From: Arthrobacter sp. ZGTC131
GTDB taxonomy: Bacteria; Actinomycetota; Actinomycetes; Actinomycetales; Micrococcaceae
Assembly (NCBI RefSeq): GCF_002929275.1
Contig: NZ_PJIK01000012.1
Span: forward strand, 91,082-155,081
Direction: 5' to 3'
Length of the DNA stretch: 64,000 nucleotides
Shown here piece after piece: positions 17,521 to 25,742 of the stretch. The stretch's first letter is position 1. The number at the start of each line of letters is the position of its first letter. A model generated the notes under the pieces. That model was not told where the DNA came from. It ran no database searches and saw only the letters and a program-made list of their open reading frames with translations. A program made the translations under genes and the position numbers.

Positions 17521-19095
17521 TCAGGCCTCCAGCCGGACGTCAACGAGGGGGTAGGAGTTGGTAGGGGCCAGGGATAGGCCGCCCACCCGCTTCTGATGGG
17601 CCAGCACGGACTTGGGCACGAACGCCCAGGCGCACGGCCAGGTGTCCCAGATGGCCTTCTGCGCCACGGCCAGCCGCTGCTGCCGGCGGACCGGATCCAC
17701 CTCGGAGGATGCCGCCTGGATTTTGGCCTGCACCTCGGGGAACACATAGCCCTGGTAGGTGTCGCGGGTCTTCTCCTTCTCGGGAGTGCCGGCATACATG
17801 CCCTGCATCATGGTGATGGCCAGGCCGGTGGGGCTGCTGAAGCCGTTGCCCAGGAGGTCCCAGTCGCCCTGCTTGCCCTGGCGCCAGGCCAGGATGTTGC
17901 CGCCGGGCTCGAACTGCTGGAGCTGGGTTTTCACACCGACGGCGCCGAACATTTCCACGAGGGCCTCCATGACGGAGGTGTCCGACGCGAACTCGCCGGT
18001 TTCCCAGATGATTTTCAGGTTCAGGTCCGTGACGCCCAGGCTCTTCAGCCTTGCCTTGGCCTTCCCCGGATCGTAGGTGTAGGTGCCGGTCTTCGAGTAG
18101 CCGGTGAGGCTGGATGGCACCACGCCTTCGGCCGCGCTGACCGAATCGACCAGCACGTCCTTGACCAGCGCCTCGCCGTCGACGGCCCAGCTGAGGGCCT
18201 CGCGGACGCGGACGTCGGCAAGCGGGTGGCCGGCGGGCTTGCGGAAGTTGTAGAAGATCTGGTTCAGCCGAAGGCTGGAAGCTTCGGCAAGGACGACGCC
18301 GGGAAGCCCCGCCAGCTGTTCGCGCGAGTCAGGGGTGATGGAGTCGATGACGTCCACCTCGCCGCTGCGAAGGGCGATCACGCGGCTGGATTCCTCGGGG
18401 AGGAAGCGGACCTCGACGTTGTCCACCTTGGGAGCCGGGCCCCAGTAGTTCTCATTGCGCCTGAGGCTGTAGGTGCCGGCGCCGCGGTTGTACTTGGTGA
18501 CCACATAGGGGCCGGAGCCGACGCCCTCTTGCAGTTCCTCTGGCTTGTTCTTGGCTGCCGGGCTGATCAGGATCATGCTCATGAGCGAATCCAGGATGGG
18601 AATGGGGTTCTTGGACTCCATCAGGAAGGTGCGGTCATCAACGGGCACCACAGTGGGGAACTCGGGGAAGAACCCGGCGACGAAGGATCCCTGCACCTGC
18701 TGGTACATCTTCAGGGCCGTGGCGATGTCCTCGATGACCACCGGCGTGCCGTCGGAGTATCGGACGCCCTCGCGGAGCCTGACGGTCCACTGCGTGGGCT
18801 TGGTCATCTTGAAGCTTTCCGCAAGCACCAGCACCGGCTTGGTTTCGGGCCCGATGGCCGTGAGTCCTTGGCGAACGGCGCGCTGGACGGTGACGGCGGC
18901 GTCGAACTGGTTAAGTTTGTTGTCCAGGCTGACAAGCGACCTGTTGAGGGCCAGGGTCAGGGTGCTGGGACCCGGCAGGCCCGTGGGCCCGGCACACCCG
19001 GCGATGGAGCCTGTGCCCAGGAGAAATCCGGCGGCTGCGCCGAACTGCAGGAGGCGGCGCCGTGAGATCTCACTTCCTTGAGGAAGAACGGTCAT
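17521..19095 (-). CDS. Extracellular solute-binding lipoprotein, family 5 (Tat-type signal)
   Basis: Substrate receptor of the importer; 524 residues from the ATG at 19095, which has GAGAGG six bases upstream. The signal carries a twin-arginine (SRRRLLQFGAAAGFLLG) ending in a lipobox (SIAGC), predicting a Tat-exported lipoprotein. The family 5 fold is shown by LRLNQIFYNFRKPAGHPLAD, VREALSWAVDGEALVKDVL, and GSGPYVVTKYNRGAGTYSL. Family 5 receptors bind peptides, opines or oligosaccharides; with sugar-acid enzymes in the operon, an oligosaccharide or glycoside is the likelier cargo. It is the first gene of the ten-gene operon. Confidence 0.92.
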   Translation of the reverse strand: MTVLPQGSEISRRRLLQFGAAAGFLLGTGSIAGCAGPTGLPGPSTLTLALNRSLVSLDNKLNQFDAAVTVQRAVRQGLTAIGPETKPVLVLAESFKMTKPTQWTVRLREGVRYSDGTPVVIEDIATALKMYQQVQGSFVAGFFPEFPTVVPVDDRTFLMESKNPIPILDSLMSMILISPAAKNKPEELQEGVGSGPYVVTKYNRGAGTYSLRRNENYWGPAPKVDNVEVRFLPEESSRVIALRSGEVDVIDSITPDSREQLAGLPGVVLAEASSLRLNQIFYNFRKPAGHPLADVRVREALSWAVDGEALVKDVLVDSVSAAEGVVPSSLTGYSKTGTYTYDPGKAKARLKSLGVTDLNLKIIWETGEFASDTSVMEALVEMFGAVGVKTQLQQFEPGGNILAWRQGKQGDWDLLGNGFSSPTGLAITMMQGMYAGTPEKEKTRDTYQGYVFPEVQAKIQAASSEVDPVRRQQRLAVAQKAIWDTWPCAWAFVPKSVLAHQKRVGGLSLAPTNSYPLVDVRLEA

Positions 19096-19172
19096 CGTTG
19101 ACCTCTCGGTTGAACGGGACGGCTGGCGGCCGGTTGGCCTGCGCCGTGTTACATGGATCACTCTGCCACTCC

Positions 19173-19210
19173 TGCGCAGAATGCGCAAGAGCGCTGGCGC
19201 ATTCCGCGCA
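19173..19210. promoter_or_regulatory. 38-base dyad in divergent promoter, candidate operator
   Basis: TGCGCAGAATGCGC (19173-19186) and GCGCATTCCGCGCA (19197-19210) are inverted repeats with 13 of 14 positions matching, around a ten-base spacer that contains AGCGCT. The left arm itself contains two palindromic TGCGCA hexamers three bases apart. It lies between the importer operon (start 19095) and the kinase-PdxA gene (start 19301). This is where a repressor of both transcripts should bind, most likely the DeoR protein of this operon. Confidence 0.7.
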
Positions 19211-19300
19211 GTCATGCCATGATGGAGCTATCGACGACGCGGGGGGACTCATCCCGGCCGGTTCCGAATCGGGTGGACCTACAGAAGAAAGGAGGATGAC

Positions 19301-21712
19301 GTGACCGCAGTCCTTATCCAGGCGGACGACTTTTCCGGCGCAGCAGAAGTGGGGCAATGCTTTGCCACCCAGGGCCTGGGAACGCGCCTCCTCCTGGCCG
19401 GCACTGAAGCCGGAACTCAAGCCTTGACGGACAGCGACGGCCCCGACGTCCTCGTGGTGGACACGCATACCCGGGCCGTCGCACCGGAAGCGGCCGAAGC
19501 GGCGGTTTCCGCGGTCTTCGGCGGCACCACGGCAGCCCGTGCGCAGGTCCTTTTCAAGAAGCTGGATTCACTGTGGCGCGGCAACGTAGGCCCCGAAGTG
19601 GCCGCGCTGACGCGCTTGGGCTACCACGTCGTGGTGGCCGGGGCACTCCCCCAGCTGCGGCGATCCGTGGTGGGCGGCCAGCCCTTTGCCGACGGCGTCC
19701 GGCTCGACCGCACGGCACTCTGGCAGGCGGAGGACGCCGCGCCGCCGTCGTCAGTGGAGCAGGTGCTGAACCGGCCCGAAGGCTCCGCCTTTGTTTCGGC
19801 CGACCTCGACGTCGCGAGGTCCGGCGGCCTGGCAACCTTTCTGACTGACGCCCTGTCAGCCGGCGGTCCAGTCACGGTGATTGCCGACGGCGAGACCGAA
19901 GCGGACCTGGAAGCCGTCGCCGACGCCCTTCTGGAACTGGAGTTCACGGCTGCCGGCCGCCGGATCGTTCTGGCCGGGACGGGCGGCGCCGCCGCGCTCC
20001 TGGCAACGAAACTGGGCTCAAGACTGGGCAGCCAACCTGCGCGAATCACGCAGAATGAGCCTGCCCGGTGGCAAGATCATGCATCGGCGCGCGTAGTCCC
20101 GCCGGTGCTGGCCGCCGTCGGCTCCGCCTCCGCCACGGCGGCGGCGCAGCTGCTGCGGCTGGAAAATGTCGGCTTCAGCGCACTGCGCATAGCTCCTGCC
20201 GAGCTCCGCGAGCCGGAAGCCTGCTGGCAGCGGCTCCAATCGGCAAAGCAGCTGCTTTCCGCGGGCACGCCAACCGCGCTGACGGTCAGCGGCGCCGTCG
20301 TGAATCCACAGGACTCCGGCGTGATCGTCCGCAGCCTCGGACGGTTGGTGGCAGATGCCGCCGGCGGCGCCGACCTCATCCTCACCGGCGGCGAAACCGC
20401 CCGCGAGGTGCTCGATGCCTTCGGGATCCGCCACCTGGCGCCGCTGGCGTCCGCGCAGCACGGAGCCGTAGTCAGCCTGTCGGATGACGGGCGGCTGGTC
20501 GGCACCAAGCCCGGCAGCTTCGGGGACGAGCACGCTCTCGTCGAGCTGTACCAGTCCATCAAGGACCTCCGCGCCGCGGCCCTTCCCGCAGGCCCGGCCA
20601 CAGAACACCCTGAGAATCCCTCCCACGAATCTGGAGCAGACATGACATCCGCAGCAGCCAACAACACTGAAGCGAGCAACACCGAGCAGGACACCCGGCC
20701 GTTCATCGCCGTGACCATGGGCGACGGCGCCGGCGTCGGCCCCGAAGTGACAGTGGGCGCGCTCCTGGCCGAGAACGCCTACCGCGACTGCCGGCCGGTG
20801 GTCATCGGGGACACGTACCGTTTGCGGCTGGGTGCCACGGCGCTTGGCGTGGAAGCGGACATCGTGGAGGTGGTGAGCGTCAGTGAAGCTGTCTTTGAGC
20901 CGGGCCGCATCAACGTGATCGATCCGAAGCTGCTGCCGGCGGACCTGCCCTGGGGCCAGGAATCGGCCGAAGCCGGCAACGCCGCCTACCACTACATCAG
21001 GATCGCCTGCGAGCTCGGCATGAGCGGCCAGGTGCAGGGCATCTGCACCGCGCCGCTGAACAAGGCCGCGCTGCACAAGGCCGGGCACATCTACCCCGGG
21101 CACACGGAACTCCTGGCCCACTTCATGGGCATCGAAGAAGTGTCCATGATGCTGTCCACCCCGAAGGTCAAGGTCATCCACGTGACCACGCACATCGGCC
21201 TGATCGATGCGATCAACAAGATCGAGCCCGGCCTGGTGGAACGGACGGTCCGTCGTGGCTACGAAGCCATGCAGCGCGCCGGGATCGCCAACCCGAAGAT
21301 CGGCGTCTGCGCCATCAACCCGCACGCCGGCGAGAACGGGCTGTTCGGCTACGGCGAGGAAGCGGAGAAGATCACCCCCGCCATCGAGAAGCTCCAGGCC
21401 GACGGCATCGACGCCCGCGGTCCGCTGCCGGCCGACACCGCCTTCTTCCTGGCCGGCCGCGGCGACTACGACCTCATCGTCGCGATGTACCACGATCAGG
21501 GCCACGGACCGGTCAAAGTCCTCGGCATCGAAGCCGGCGTCAACATCACGGTGGGGCTGCCCGTCATCCGCACGTCGGTGGACCACGGCACCGCCTTCGA
21601 CATCGCCGGCAAGGGCATCGTCGAGGTCGGGAGCATGATCGAGGCCCTGCGCCAGGCCGCGGAAATGTCACCGAGCCCGGCGGCGTCGCCCATCCAGGCC
21701 CCGCAAAACTAG
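19301..21712 (+). CDS. Four-carbon acid sugar kinase fused to PdxA2-type dehydrogenase
   Basis: Predicted bifunctional enzyme for D-threonate or D-erythronate: phosphorylation at O4, then NAD-dependent oxidation and decarboxylation to DHAP. Residues 1-430 are a DUF1537 kinase: IQADDFSGAAEVG, DTHTRAV, FKKLDSLWRGNVGPE, GSASATAAAQLL and the nucleotide loop LILTGGETAREVLDAFG. Residues 466-790 are PdxA-like: VTMGDGAGVGPEV, TAPLNKAALHKAGHIYPGHT, INPHAGENGLFG, MYHDQGHGPVKVLG and DHGTAFDIAGKG, with the metal histidines kept. In known pathways these are separate proteins. The GTG start follows AAAGGAGG. An in-frame ATG at 20642 with GGAG six bases upstream sits at the domain junction and may give a free PdxA2. 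Confidence 0.9.
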   Translation: MTAVLIQADDFSGAAEVGQCFATQGLGTRLLLAGTEAGTQALTDSDGPDVLVVDTHTRAVAPEAAEAAVSAVFGGTTAARAQVLFKKLDSLWRGNVGPEVAALTRLGYHVVVAGALPQLRRSVVGGQPFADGVRLDRTALWQAEDAAPPSSVEQVLNRPEGSAFVSADLDVARSGGLATFLTDALSAGGPVTVIADGETEADLEAVADALLELEFTAAGRRIVLAGTGGAAALLATKLGSRLGSQPARITQNEPARWQDHASARVVPPVLAAVGSASATAAAQLLRLENVGFSALRIAPAELREPEACWQRLQSAKQLLSAGTPTALTVSGAVVNPQDSGVIVRSLGRLVADAAGGADLILTGGETAREVLDAFGIRHLAPLASAQHGAVVSLSDDGRLVGTKPGSFGDEHALVELYQSIKDLRAAALPAGPATEHPENPSHESGADMTSAAANNTEASNTEQDTRPFIAVTMGDGAGVGPEVTVGALLAENAYRDCRPVVIGDTYRLRLGATALGVEADIVEVVSVSEAVFEPGRINVIDPKLLPADLPWGQESAEAGNAAYHYIRIACELGMSGQVQGICTAPLNKAALHKAGHIYPGHTELLAHFMGIEEVSMMLSTPKVKVIHVTTHIGLIDAINKIEPGLVERTVRRGYEAMQRAGIANPKIGVCAINPHAGENGLFGYGEEAEKITPAIEKLQADGIDARGPLPADTAFFLAGRGDYDLIVAMYHDQGHGPVKVLGIEAGVNITVGLPVIRTSVDHGTAFDIAGKGIVEVGSMIEALRQAAEMSPSPAASPIQAPQN
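20632..20644 (+). promoter_or_regulatory. Internal ribosome-binding site and ATG inside the fusion
   Basis: GGAG (20633-20636) lies five bases before an in-frame ATG at 20642. It falls exactly in the linker between the kinase and PdxA2 domains, in front of MTSAAANNTEASN. It could be a relic of separate genes or could still be used to make a separate PdxA2 chain. Confidence 0.45.
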
Positions 21713-21724
21713 GGGCGCTGCGGC

Positions 21725-21753
21725 AGCCGCCGCGCTAGCCGGGTTCGGCGGCT
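21725..21753. terminator. Weak hairpin between convergent genes
   Basis: AGCCGCC (21725-21731) can pair with GGCGGCT (21747-21753) around a 15-base loop. It lies between the kinase-PdxA stop (21712) and the SDR stop (21783), which face each other. There is no T-tract, so the call is tentative. Confidence 0.4.
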
Positions 21754-21782
21754 GGCCGGGCACCAATGCTAGCCAGGCGGCT

Positions 21783-22559
21783 TCACGAAATCTGCAGGCC
21801 TCCGTTGATGTCGTACGTCGCGGCCGTGATGAAGCCAGCGTCCTCGCCCATCAGGAACACCATGAGCGCTGCGATGTCCCGGACCGAGCCGACCCGGCCC
21901 ACCAGGATGTCCGCCGACATTGCCGCCTTGCGTTCTTCCGTCAGGGTGCCGCCCATGATGTCCGTGTCCACGGGACCGGGGGCGATGCAGTTGACGGTGA
22001 TGCCGTGCTGGCCCATTTCCCGGGCCAGCGCGCGTGTGAACCCGATGATGGCAGCCTTCGAGGCGCTGTAGGCCACCTTGGAGTAGGTGCCGCCGCCGCG
22101 CTGCGCCGAAATCGAGGAGACACTGACGATCCTGCCGAGCTTGCGTTCGATCATCCCCTTGAGCACCCGCTGGGTCACCAGGAACGTGCCGGTCATGTTG
22201 ATTTTGAACACCCGCTCCCACGCTTCGAGCGTTTCGTCCATGAACTCCGTGGGGGAACTGATGCCGGCCAGATTGGCCAGGCCGACAATCGGGGGCAACG
22301 TCGATTCCACTTCGTCGATGGCCGCGTTCACGGTTGCCTGGTCGGACACGTCAGCGCCCACGCCCAAGGCCTTGACGCCATAGACGGACGTGATCTCCTC
22401 CGCCGCCCTCCGCGCCGCATCGCCGTCGATGTCCAAAATGCCCACTGCCCAGCCCTGGCTGGCCAGCATTTCCGCCGTCGCGCGGCCAATGCCTCGCGGA
22501 GACGCGGCGCCGGTCAGCACCGCGGTCCGCTCGGCCGGGAACGTTTCGTGTTGAGTCAT
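21783..22559 (-). CDS. Short-chain dehydrogenase/reductase
   Basis: A classical SDR of 258 residues. VLTGAASPRGIGRATAEML binds the nucleotide, and Asp in LDIDGDAARR favours NAD. NLAGISS, SVSSISAQ (catalytic Ser) and YSASK (Tyr/Lys) form the active site. INCIAPGPVDT-like VNCIAPGPVDTDI and NGGLQIS end the domain. It lies 27 bases downstream of the MFS gene and is probably co-transcribed, so it likely oxidises the polyol or sugar acid that transporter imports. It converges on the kinase-PdxA gene. Confidence 0.9.
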   Translation of the reverse strand: MTQHETFPAERTAVLTGAASPRGIGRATAEMLASQGWAVGILDIDGDAARRAAEEITSVYGVKALGVGADVSDQATVNAAIDEVESTLPPIVGLANLAGISSPTEFMDETLEAWERVFKINMTGTFLVTQRVLKGMIERKLGRIVSVSSISAQRGGGTYSKVAYSASKAAIIGFTRALAREMGQHGITVNCIAPGPVDTDIMGGTLTEERKAAMSADILVGRVGSVRDIAALMVFLMGEDAGFITAATYDINGGLQIS

Positions 22560-22586
22560 GTTCCTCAGCCCTTCGTTGCCTGGATG

Positions 22587-23966
22587 TCAGTTCTTGATGT
22601 CGAACTCGTCGGCTGCAACTGCTTCCTCGCCGACCGCGGACGGCGTGCCAGGCTTCACATGGCCTTCAGGACGCTTGCGCGCGTAGAGGAAGGTGGCCAC
22701 CGCTGTGATGCCCAGGCAGGCCGAGAGGAACACCAGGCCCGAACGGTTGTCGCCCGTGGCGTCGTTGAACAGGCCCACGGCGTACGGAGCCACGAAGCCG
22801 CCCAGGTTGCCCAGCGAGTTCACCATGGCCAGGCCGGCTGCCGCAGCCGCGCCCACCAGGGCTGTCGAGGGCATCGCCAGGAACGGTGCGATGGCCGAGT
22901 AGATGCCCATGGCGGCCAGTGTCAGGGCGATCAGGGCCAGGATGGCGTTGACCTGCACGAGGTAGCCGGCGGCCAGGAGGCCAATGGCCGCCATCACCAT
23001 GCTGATGCTGGCGTGCATGACCCGGTTGCCGGTGCGGTCGGAGCGGCGGCCCCAGAAGTACACGAAGACGGCCGCGATGGTGTACGGAATGGCCACGATG
23101 AAGCCAACTTCGGTGGTGGTGAACCTGCCCAGGGCGGCAACGATGGTCGGCATCCACAGGCCCAGGCCGTAGATGCCGCAGACCAGGCCGAAGTACAGGG
23201 CCGAGTAGGCGATTGTCCGCTTATCCTTCAGGCCGGCGAGGAAGTGGTGCGGCTGGCCCTTCTGCTTGTGCGCCAGTTCCTCGTCCATGGTCCGGGTCAG
23301 CCATTCGCGCTCGTCGTCGGCCAGCCAGCGGGCGTGGCTTGGGCGGTCGGTCATCAGGACCGGCGTGAGCAGGCCGAGGAGGATGGCGGGGATGCCTTCG
23401 ATGATGTACAGCCACTGCCACCCGTGGAGGCCCCAGATGCCGTCCATCTGCAGGAGCAGCCCGGAGACAGGGGCGCCCAGGGCGTTGGAGATCGGCTGCG
23501 CCAGGATGAAGATGCCCAGCACGGTGACGCGCTGCGCGGCCGGGAACCACAGCGTGAGGTAGAACAGCATGGCCGGGAAGAACCCTGCCTCGGCAGCGCC
23601 CAGCAGGAAACGGATGATGTAGAACGTGACTTCGCCATTGACCAGTGCCATGGCCGTGGCGAAGATGCCCCAGGAGATCAGGATGCGGGCAATCCACTTC
23701 CGCGCTCCAAATTTGTACATGCCAGCGTTGCTGGGGATCTCCAGCAAGGCATAGCCGAGGAAAAAGATGCCAGCACCGAGGCCATACGCGGCAGCGCTGA
23801 GGCCGATGTCCTCGCTCATGGTCAGCTTCGCGAAACCGACGTTGTTCCGGTCCAGATAGGCGATGAAGTAGAGCAGAACGATGAGCGGCATGAGGCGGTT
23901 ACGCACCTTCCGCAGCGTTCTCTGGCCTAGCTCGTCCAGCTGGTTCGCAGGATTCATGGACGACAT
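22587..23966 (-). CDS. MFS transporter, anion:cation symporter type
   Basis: A 459-residue, 12-helix major facilitator of the ACS group that imports organic and sugar acids. LIVLLYFIAYLDRNNVGFAK is the hallmark first helix; GAAEAGFFPAMLFYLTLWFP follows helix 4, and LMTDRPSHARWLADDEREWL is the usual central loop. The tail after helix 12 (residues 425-459) is acidic and cytoplasmic. The ATG at 23966 has GAGG six bases upstream. The region to 24100 holds its promoter. The MFS leads a two-gene operon with the SDR at 21783. Confidence 0.92.
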   Translation of the reverse strand: MSSMNPANQLDELGQRTLRKVRNRLMPLIVLLYFIAYLDRNNVGFAKLTMSEDIGLSAAAYGLGAGIFFLGYALLEIPSNAGMYKFGARKWIARILISWGIFATAMALVNGEVTFYIIRFLLGAAEAGFFPAMLFYLTLWFPAAQRVTVLGIFILAQPISNALGAPVSGLLLQMDGIWGLHGWQWLYIIEGIPAILLGLLTPVLMTDRPSHARWLADDEREWLTRTMDEELAHKQKGQPHHFLAGLKDKRTIAYSALYFGLVCGIYGLGLWMPTIVAALGRFTTTEVGFIVAIPYTIAAVFVYFWGRRSDRTGNRVMHASISMVMAAIGLLAAGYLVQVNAILALIALTLAAMGIYSAIAPFLAMPSTALVGAAAAAGLAMVNSLGNLGGFVAPYAVGLFNDATGDNRSGLVFLSACLGITAVATFLYARKRPEGHVKPGTPSAVGEEAVAADEFDIKN

Positions 23967-24100
23967 GGTGCACCTCGCTTTAGGAACGGGCCCGCCGGGG
24001 TTCCGCAGCGGAACAGTTAAGGTTTACCACTCTGCAACCTAATAGTCACCATGCTTACCAACTACACTTTTGGCGCCATCCCGGGGGTCGGAAGGCCGTT

Positions 24101-25153
24101 TCAGCGCCCGGACTGCAGCCAGTCCAGGAGCCGTTCCAAAGGCCAGGTAGTGATGATCCGGTCCGCTGGCACACCGTTCAGCTCCGCGCGTTCCGCTCCG
24201 TATTGCAGGAAGTCGAGCTGGCCAGGGGCGTGGGCGTCACTGTCGATGCTGAACAGGCAGCCGGCGTCGAGCGCCAGCTGCATGAGGTTGTCCGGTGGAT
24301 CCTGCCGCTCGGGCCGGGAATTGATCTCGACGGCGACCCCCGCCTCTGCGCACGCCGCGAACACCCGCTCGGCGTCGAATTCAGATTCCGGACGGGTCCC
24401 CCGCGATCCTTGCAGCAGGCGTCCCGTGCAGTGGCCCAGAACATTCGTGTGGGGATCGCCGATGCCGGCGAGCATCCTGTCCGTCATGGTGCGGCGGTCC
24501 GAGCGGAGCTTGGAGTGCACGCTGGCCACCACCACGTCCAGCCTGTCCAGCATGTCCGGTGCCTGGTCCAGCTCACCGTTCTCCAGAATGTCCACCTCGA
24601 TGCCGCTCAGCAGCCTGAAGCCTCCGGCCCCGTCCTGATTCACCCGGGCATCGTTCACTGAGCCCTCATTCCACCGGGCCACGACGTCGAGCTGTTCGCT
24701 GAGCCGCTCGGCGCTCAGCCCGTTGGCAATCTTGAGGTTGGGCGAATGGTCTGTCAGGGCGAGGTATTCGCGGCCCAGGAGCCGGGCGGCGTCGGCCATC
24801 TGCTCAATCGGAGACCCGCCGTCGGACCAGTCGCTGTGGCTGTGCAAATCTCCCCGGAGCAGCGGGCGCAGTCCGTTACCGCCGGCTGCAAGGGGTTTCG
24901 CGCCGCTCTGCCTCAGCTTCTCCAGATAGTCGGGCACAGCGCCGTCCACCGCCTGCCGGATGACCTGGAACGTGGTGTCCCCGATCCCCTTCGTCCGCTT
25001 CAGCCGGCCGTCCCGGGCCCGTTCGGCAAGGTCGTCCGGGTCCACGCCGCCGATGATGCCGGCAGCTCTCCGGAAGGCCTGGACCTTGAACGTTGGCGCG
25101 GCCCCGCGCTCCAGCCAGAATGCGATCTCATTCAGGGCGTCAACGGCATCCAT
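24101..25153 (-). CDS. PHP-domain metal-dependent phosphoesterase with HhH N-terminus
   Basis: A 350-residue protein. Residues 1-80 resemble the helix-hairpin-helix start of X-family DNA polymerase (FKVQAFRRAAGIIGGV, RTKGIGDTTFQVIRQAV). From residue 100 it is a PHP domain: RGDLHSHSDWSDGGSPIEQM, YLALTDHS, SGIEVDIL, VASVHSKL, LGHCTGR and the terminal SIDSDAHAPGQL supply the clustered His/Asp metal ligands. The pairing recalls the C-terminal half of PolX without the polymerase catalytic domain. Such proteins are usually annotated as PHP hydrolases of unknown substrate. It lies 27 bases after the VOC gene stop and may be co-transcribed with it. Confidence 0.88.
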   Translation of the reverse strand: MDAVDALNEIAFWLERGAAPTFKVQAFRRAAGIIGGVDPDDLAERARDGRLKRTKGIGDTTFQVIRQAVDGAVPDYLEKLRQSGAKPLAAGGNGLRPLLRGDLHSHSDWSDGGSPIEQMADAARLLGREYLALTDHSPNLKIANGLSAERLSEQLDVVARWNEGSVNDARVNQDGAGGFRLLSGIEVDILENGELDQAPDMLDRLDVVVASVHSKLRSDRRTMTDRMLAGIGDPHTNVLGHCTGRLLQGSRGTRPESEFDAERVFAACAEAGVAVEINSRPERQDPPDNLMQLALDAGCLFSIDSDAHAPGQLDFLQYGAERAELNGVPADRIITTWPLERLLDWLQSGR

Positions 25154-25180
25154 TCGTTCCCCTTCCCGGCCGCTCCGGCG

Positions 25181-25579
25181 TCACGATACAGCTGGGGGTC
25201 CGTCCTGGTGCAGCTGGACGAAGTTGCCGCAGCCGTCGTCGAACACGGCAGAGATCCCGTACGGATTCTCGGACGGCTCGCCCTGGAACCTGACGCCCGC
25301 CGCGGTGAGCCGCTGGTGCTCGGCCCGCACGTCTGGAACGCCGAACACGATTGCCGGGAGTCCTGCGCCGTGAAGTCCGTTCATGTACGCCGCCGCGATC
25401 GGGTTGTCACTCGGTTCGAGAAGCAGGCCAGCGCTGCCGGCGTCGGAACCGGGATCCTTGATGATGAACAGGTTGTGCTCGGGCATGGCCGTGAGCGTTT
25501 CGAAGCCGAGGGTCTCCGTATAGAAGGTGTGGGCCGCGGCCGGGTCCTGGACATGGATGCTGCACATTTTGAGTCGCAT
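25181..25579 (-). CDS. VOC (glyoxalase/bleomycin-resistance) family protein
   Basis: A vicinal-oxygen-chelate protein of 132 residues from the ATG at 25579. VQDPAAAHTFYTETLGFETL opens the first beta-alpha-beta-beta-beta unit. LLLEPSDNPIAAAYM and VRAEHQRLTAAGVRFQGEP form the second, and FDDGCGNFVQLHQ ends with the usual metal-site segment. A longer in-frame start at 25678 would add an Arg/Cys-rich stretch not typical of the family. It is divergent from the sensor kinase gene. The substrate is unknown. Confidence 0.87.
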   Translation of the reverse strand: MRLKMCSIHVQDPAAAHTFYTETLGFETLTAMPEHNLFIIKDPGSDAGSAGLLLEPSDNPIAAAYMNGLHGAGLPAIVFGVPDVRAEHQRLTAAGVRFQGEPSENPYGISAVFDDGCGNFVQLHQDGPPAVS

Positions 25580-25742
25580 GCGGCCAACGCTACGCCGCGT
25601 GGCGCCGGCTGCAAACCGTACACACCGGCGGCTATTGCCCGCGTGGCAAACATCGTGTGTCCGGGAAGCTGGACCCAAAACTGGCTCTAAGAATGAATCA
25701 TCTGGCTTTCAGGTTGAGATTGCCGCGAATCGGAGAGAGGGG

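Noticed and set aside
24001-24100. Repeated GGTAAG-like words upstream of the MFS gene as an operator
   Set aside because: The copies are short, imperfect and not symmetrically arranged; not strong enough to report as a feature.
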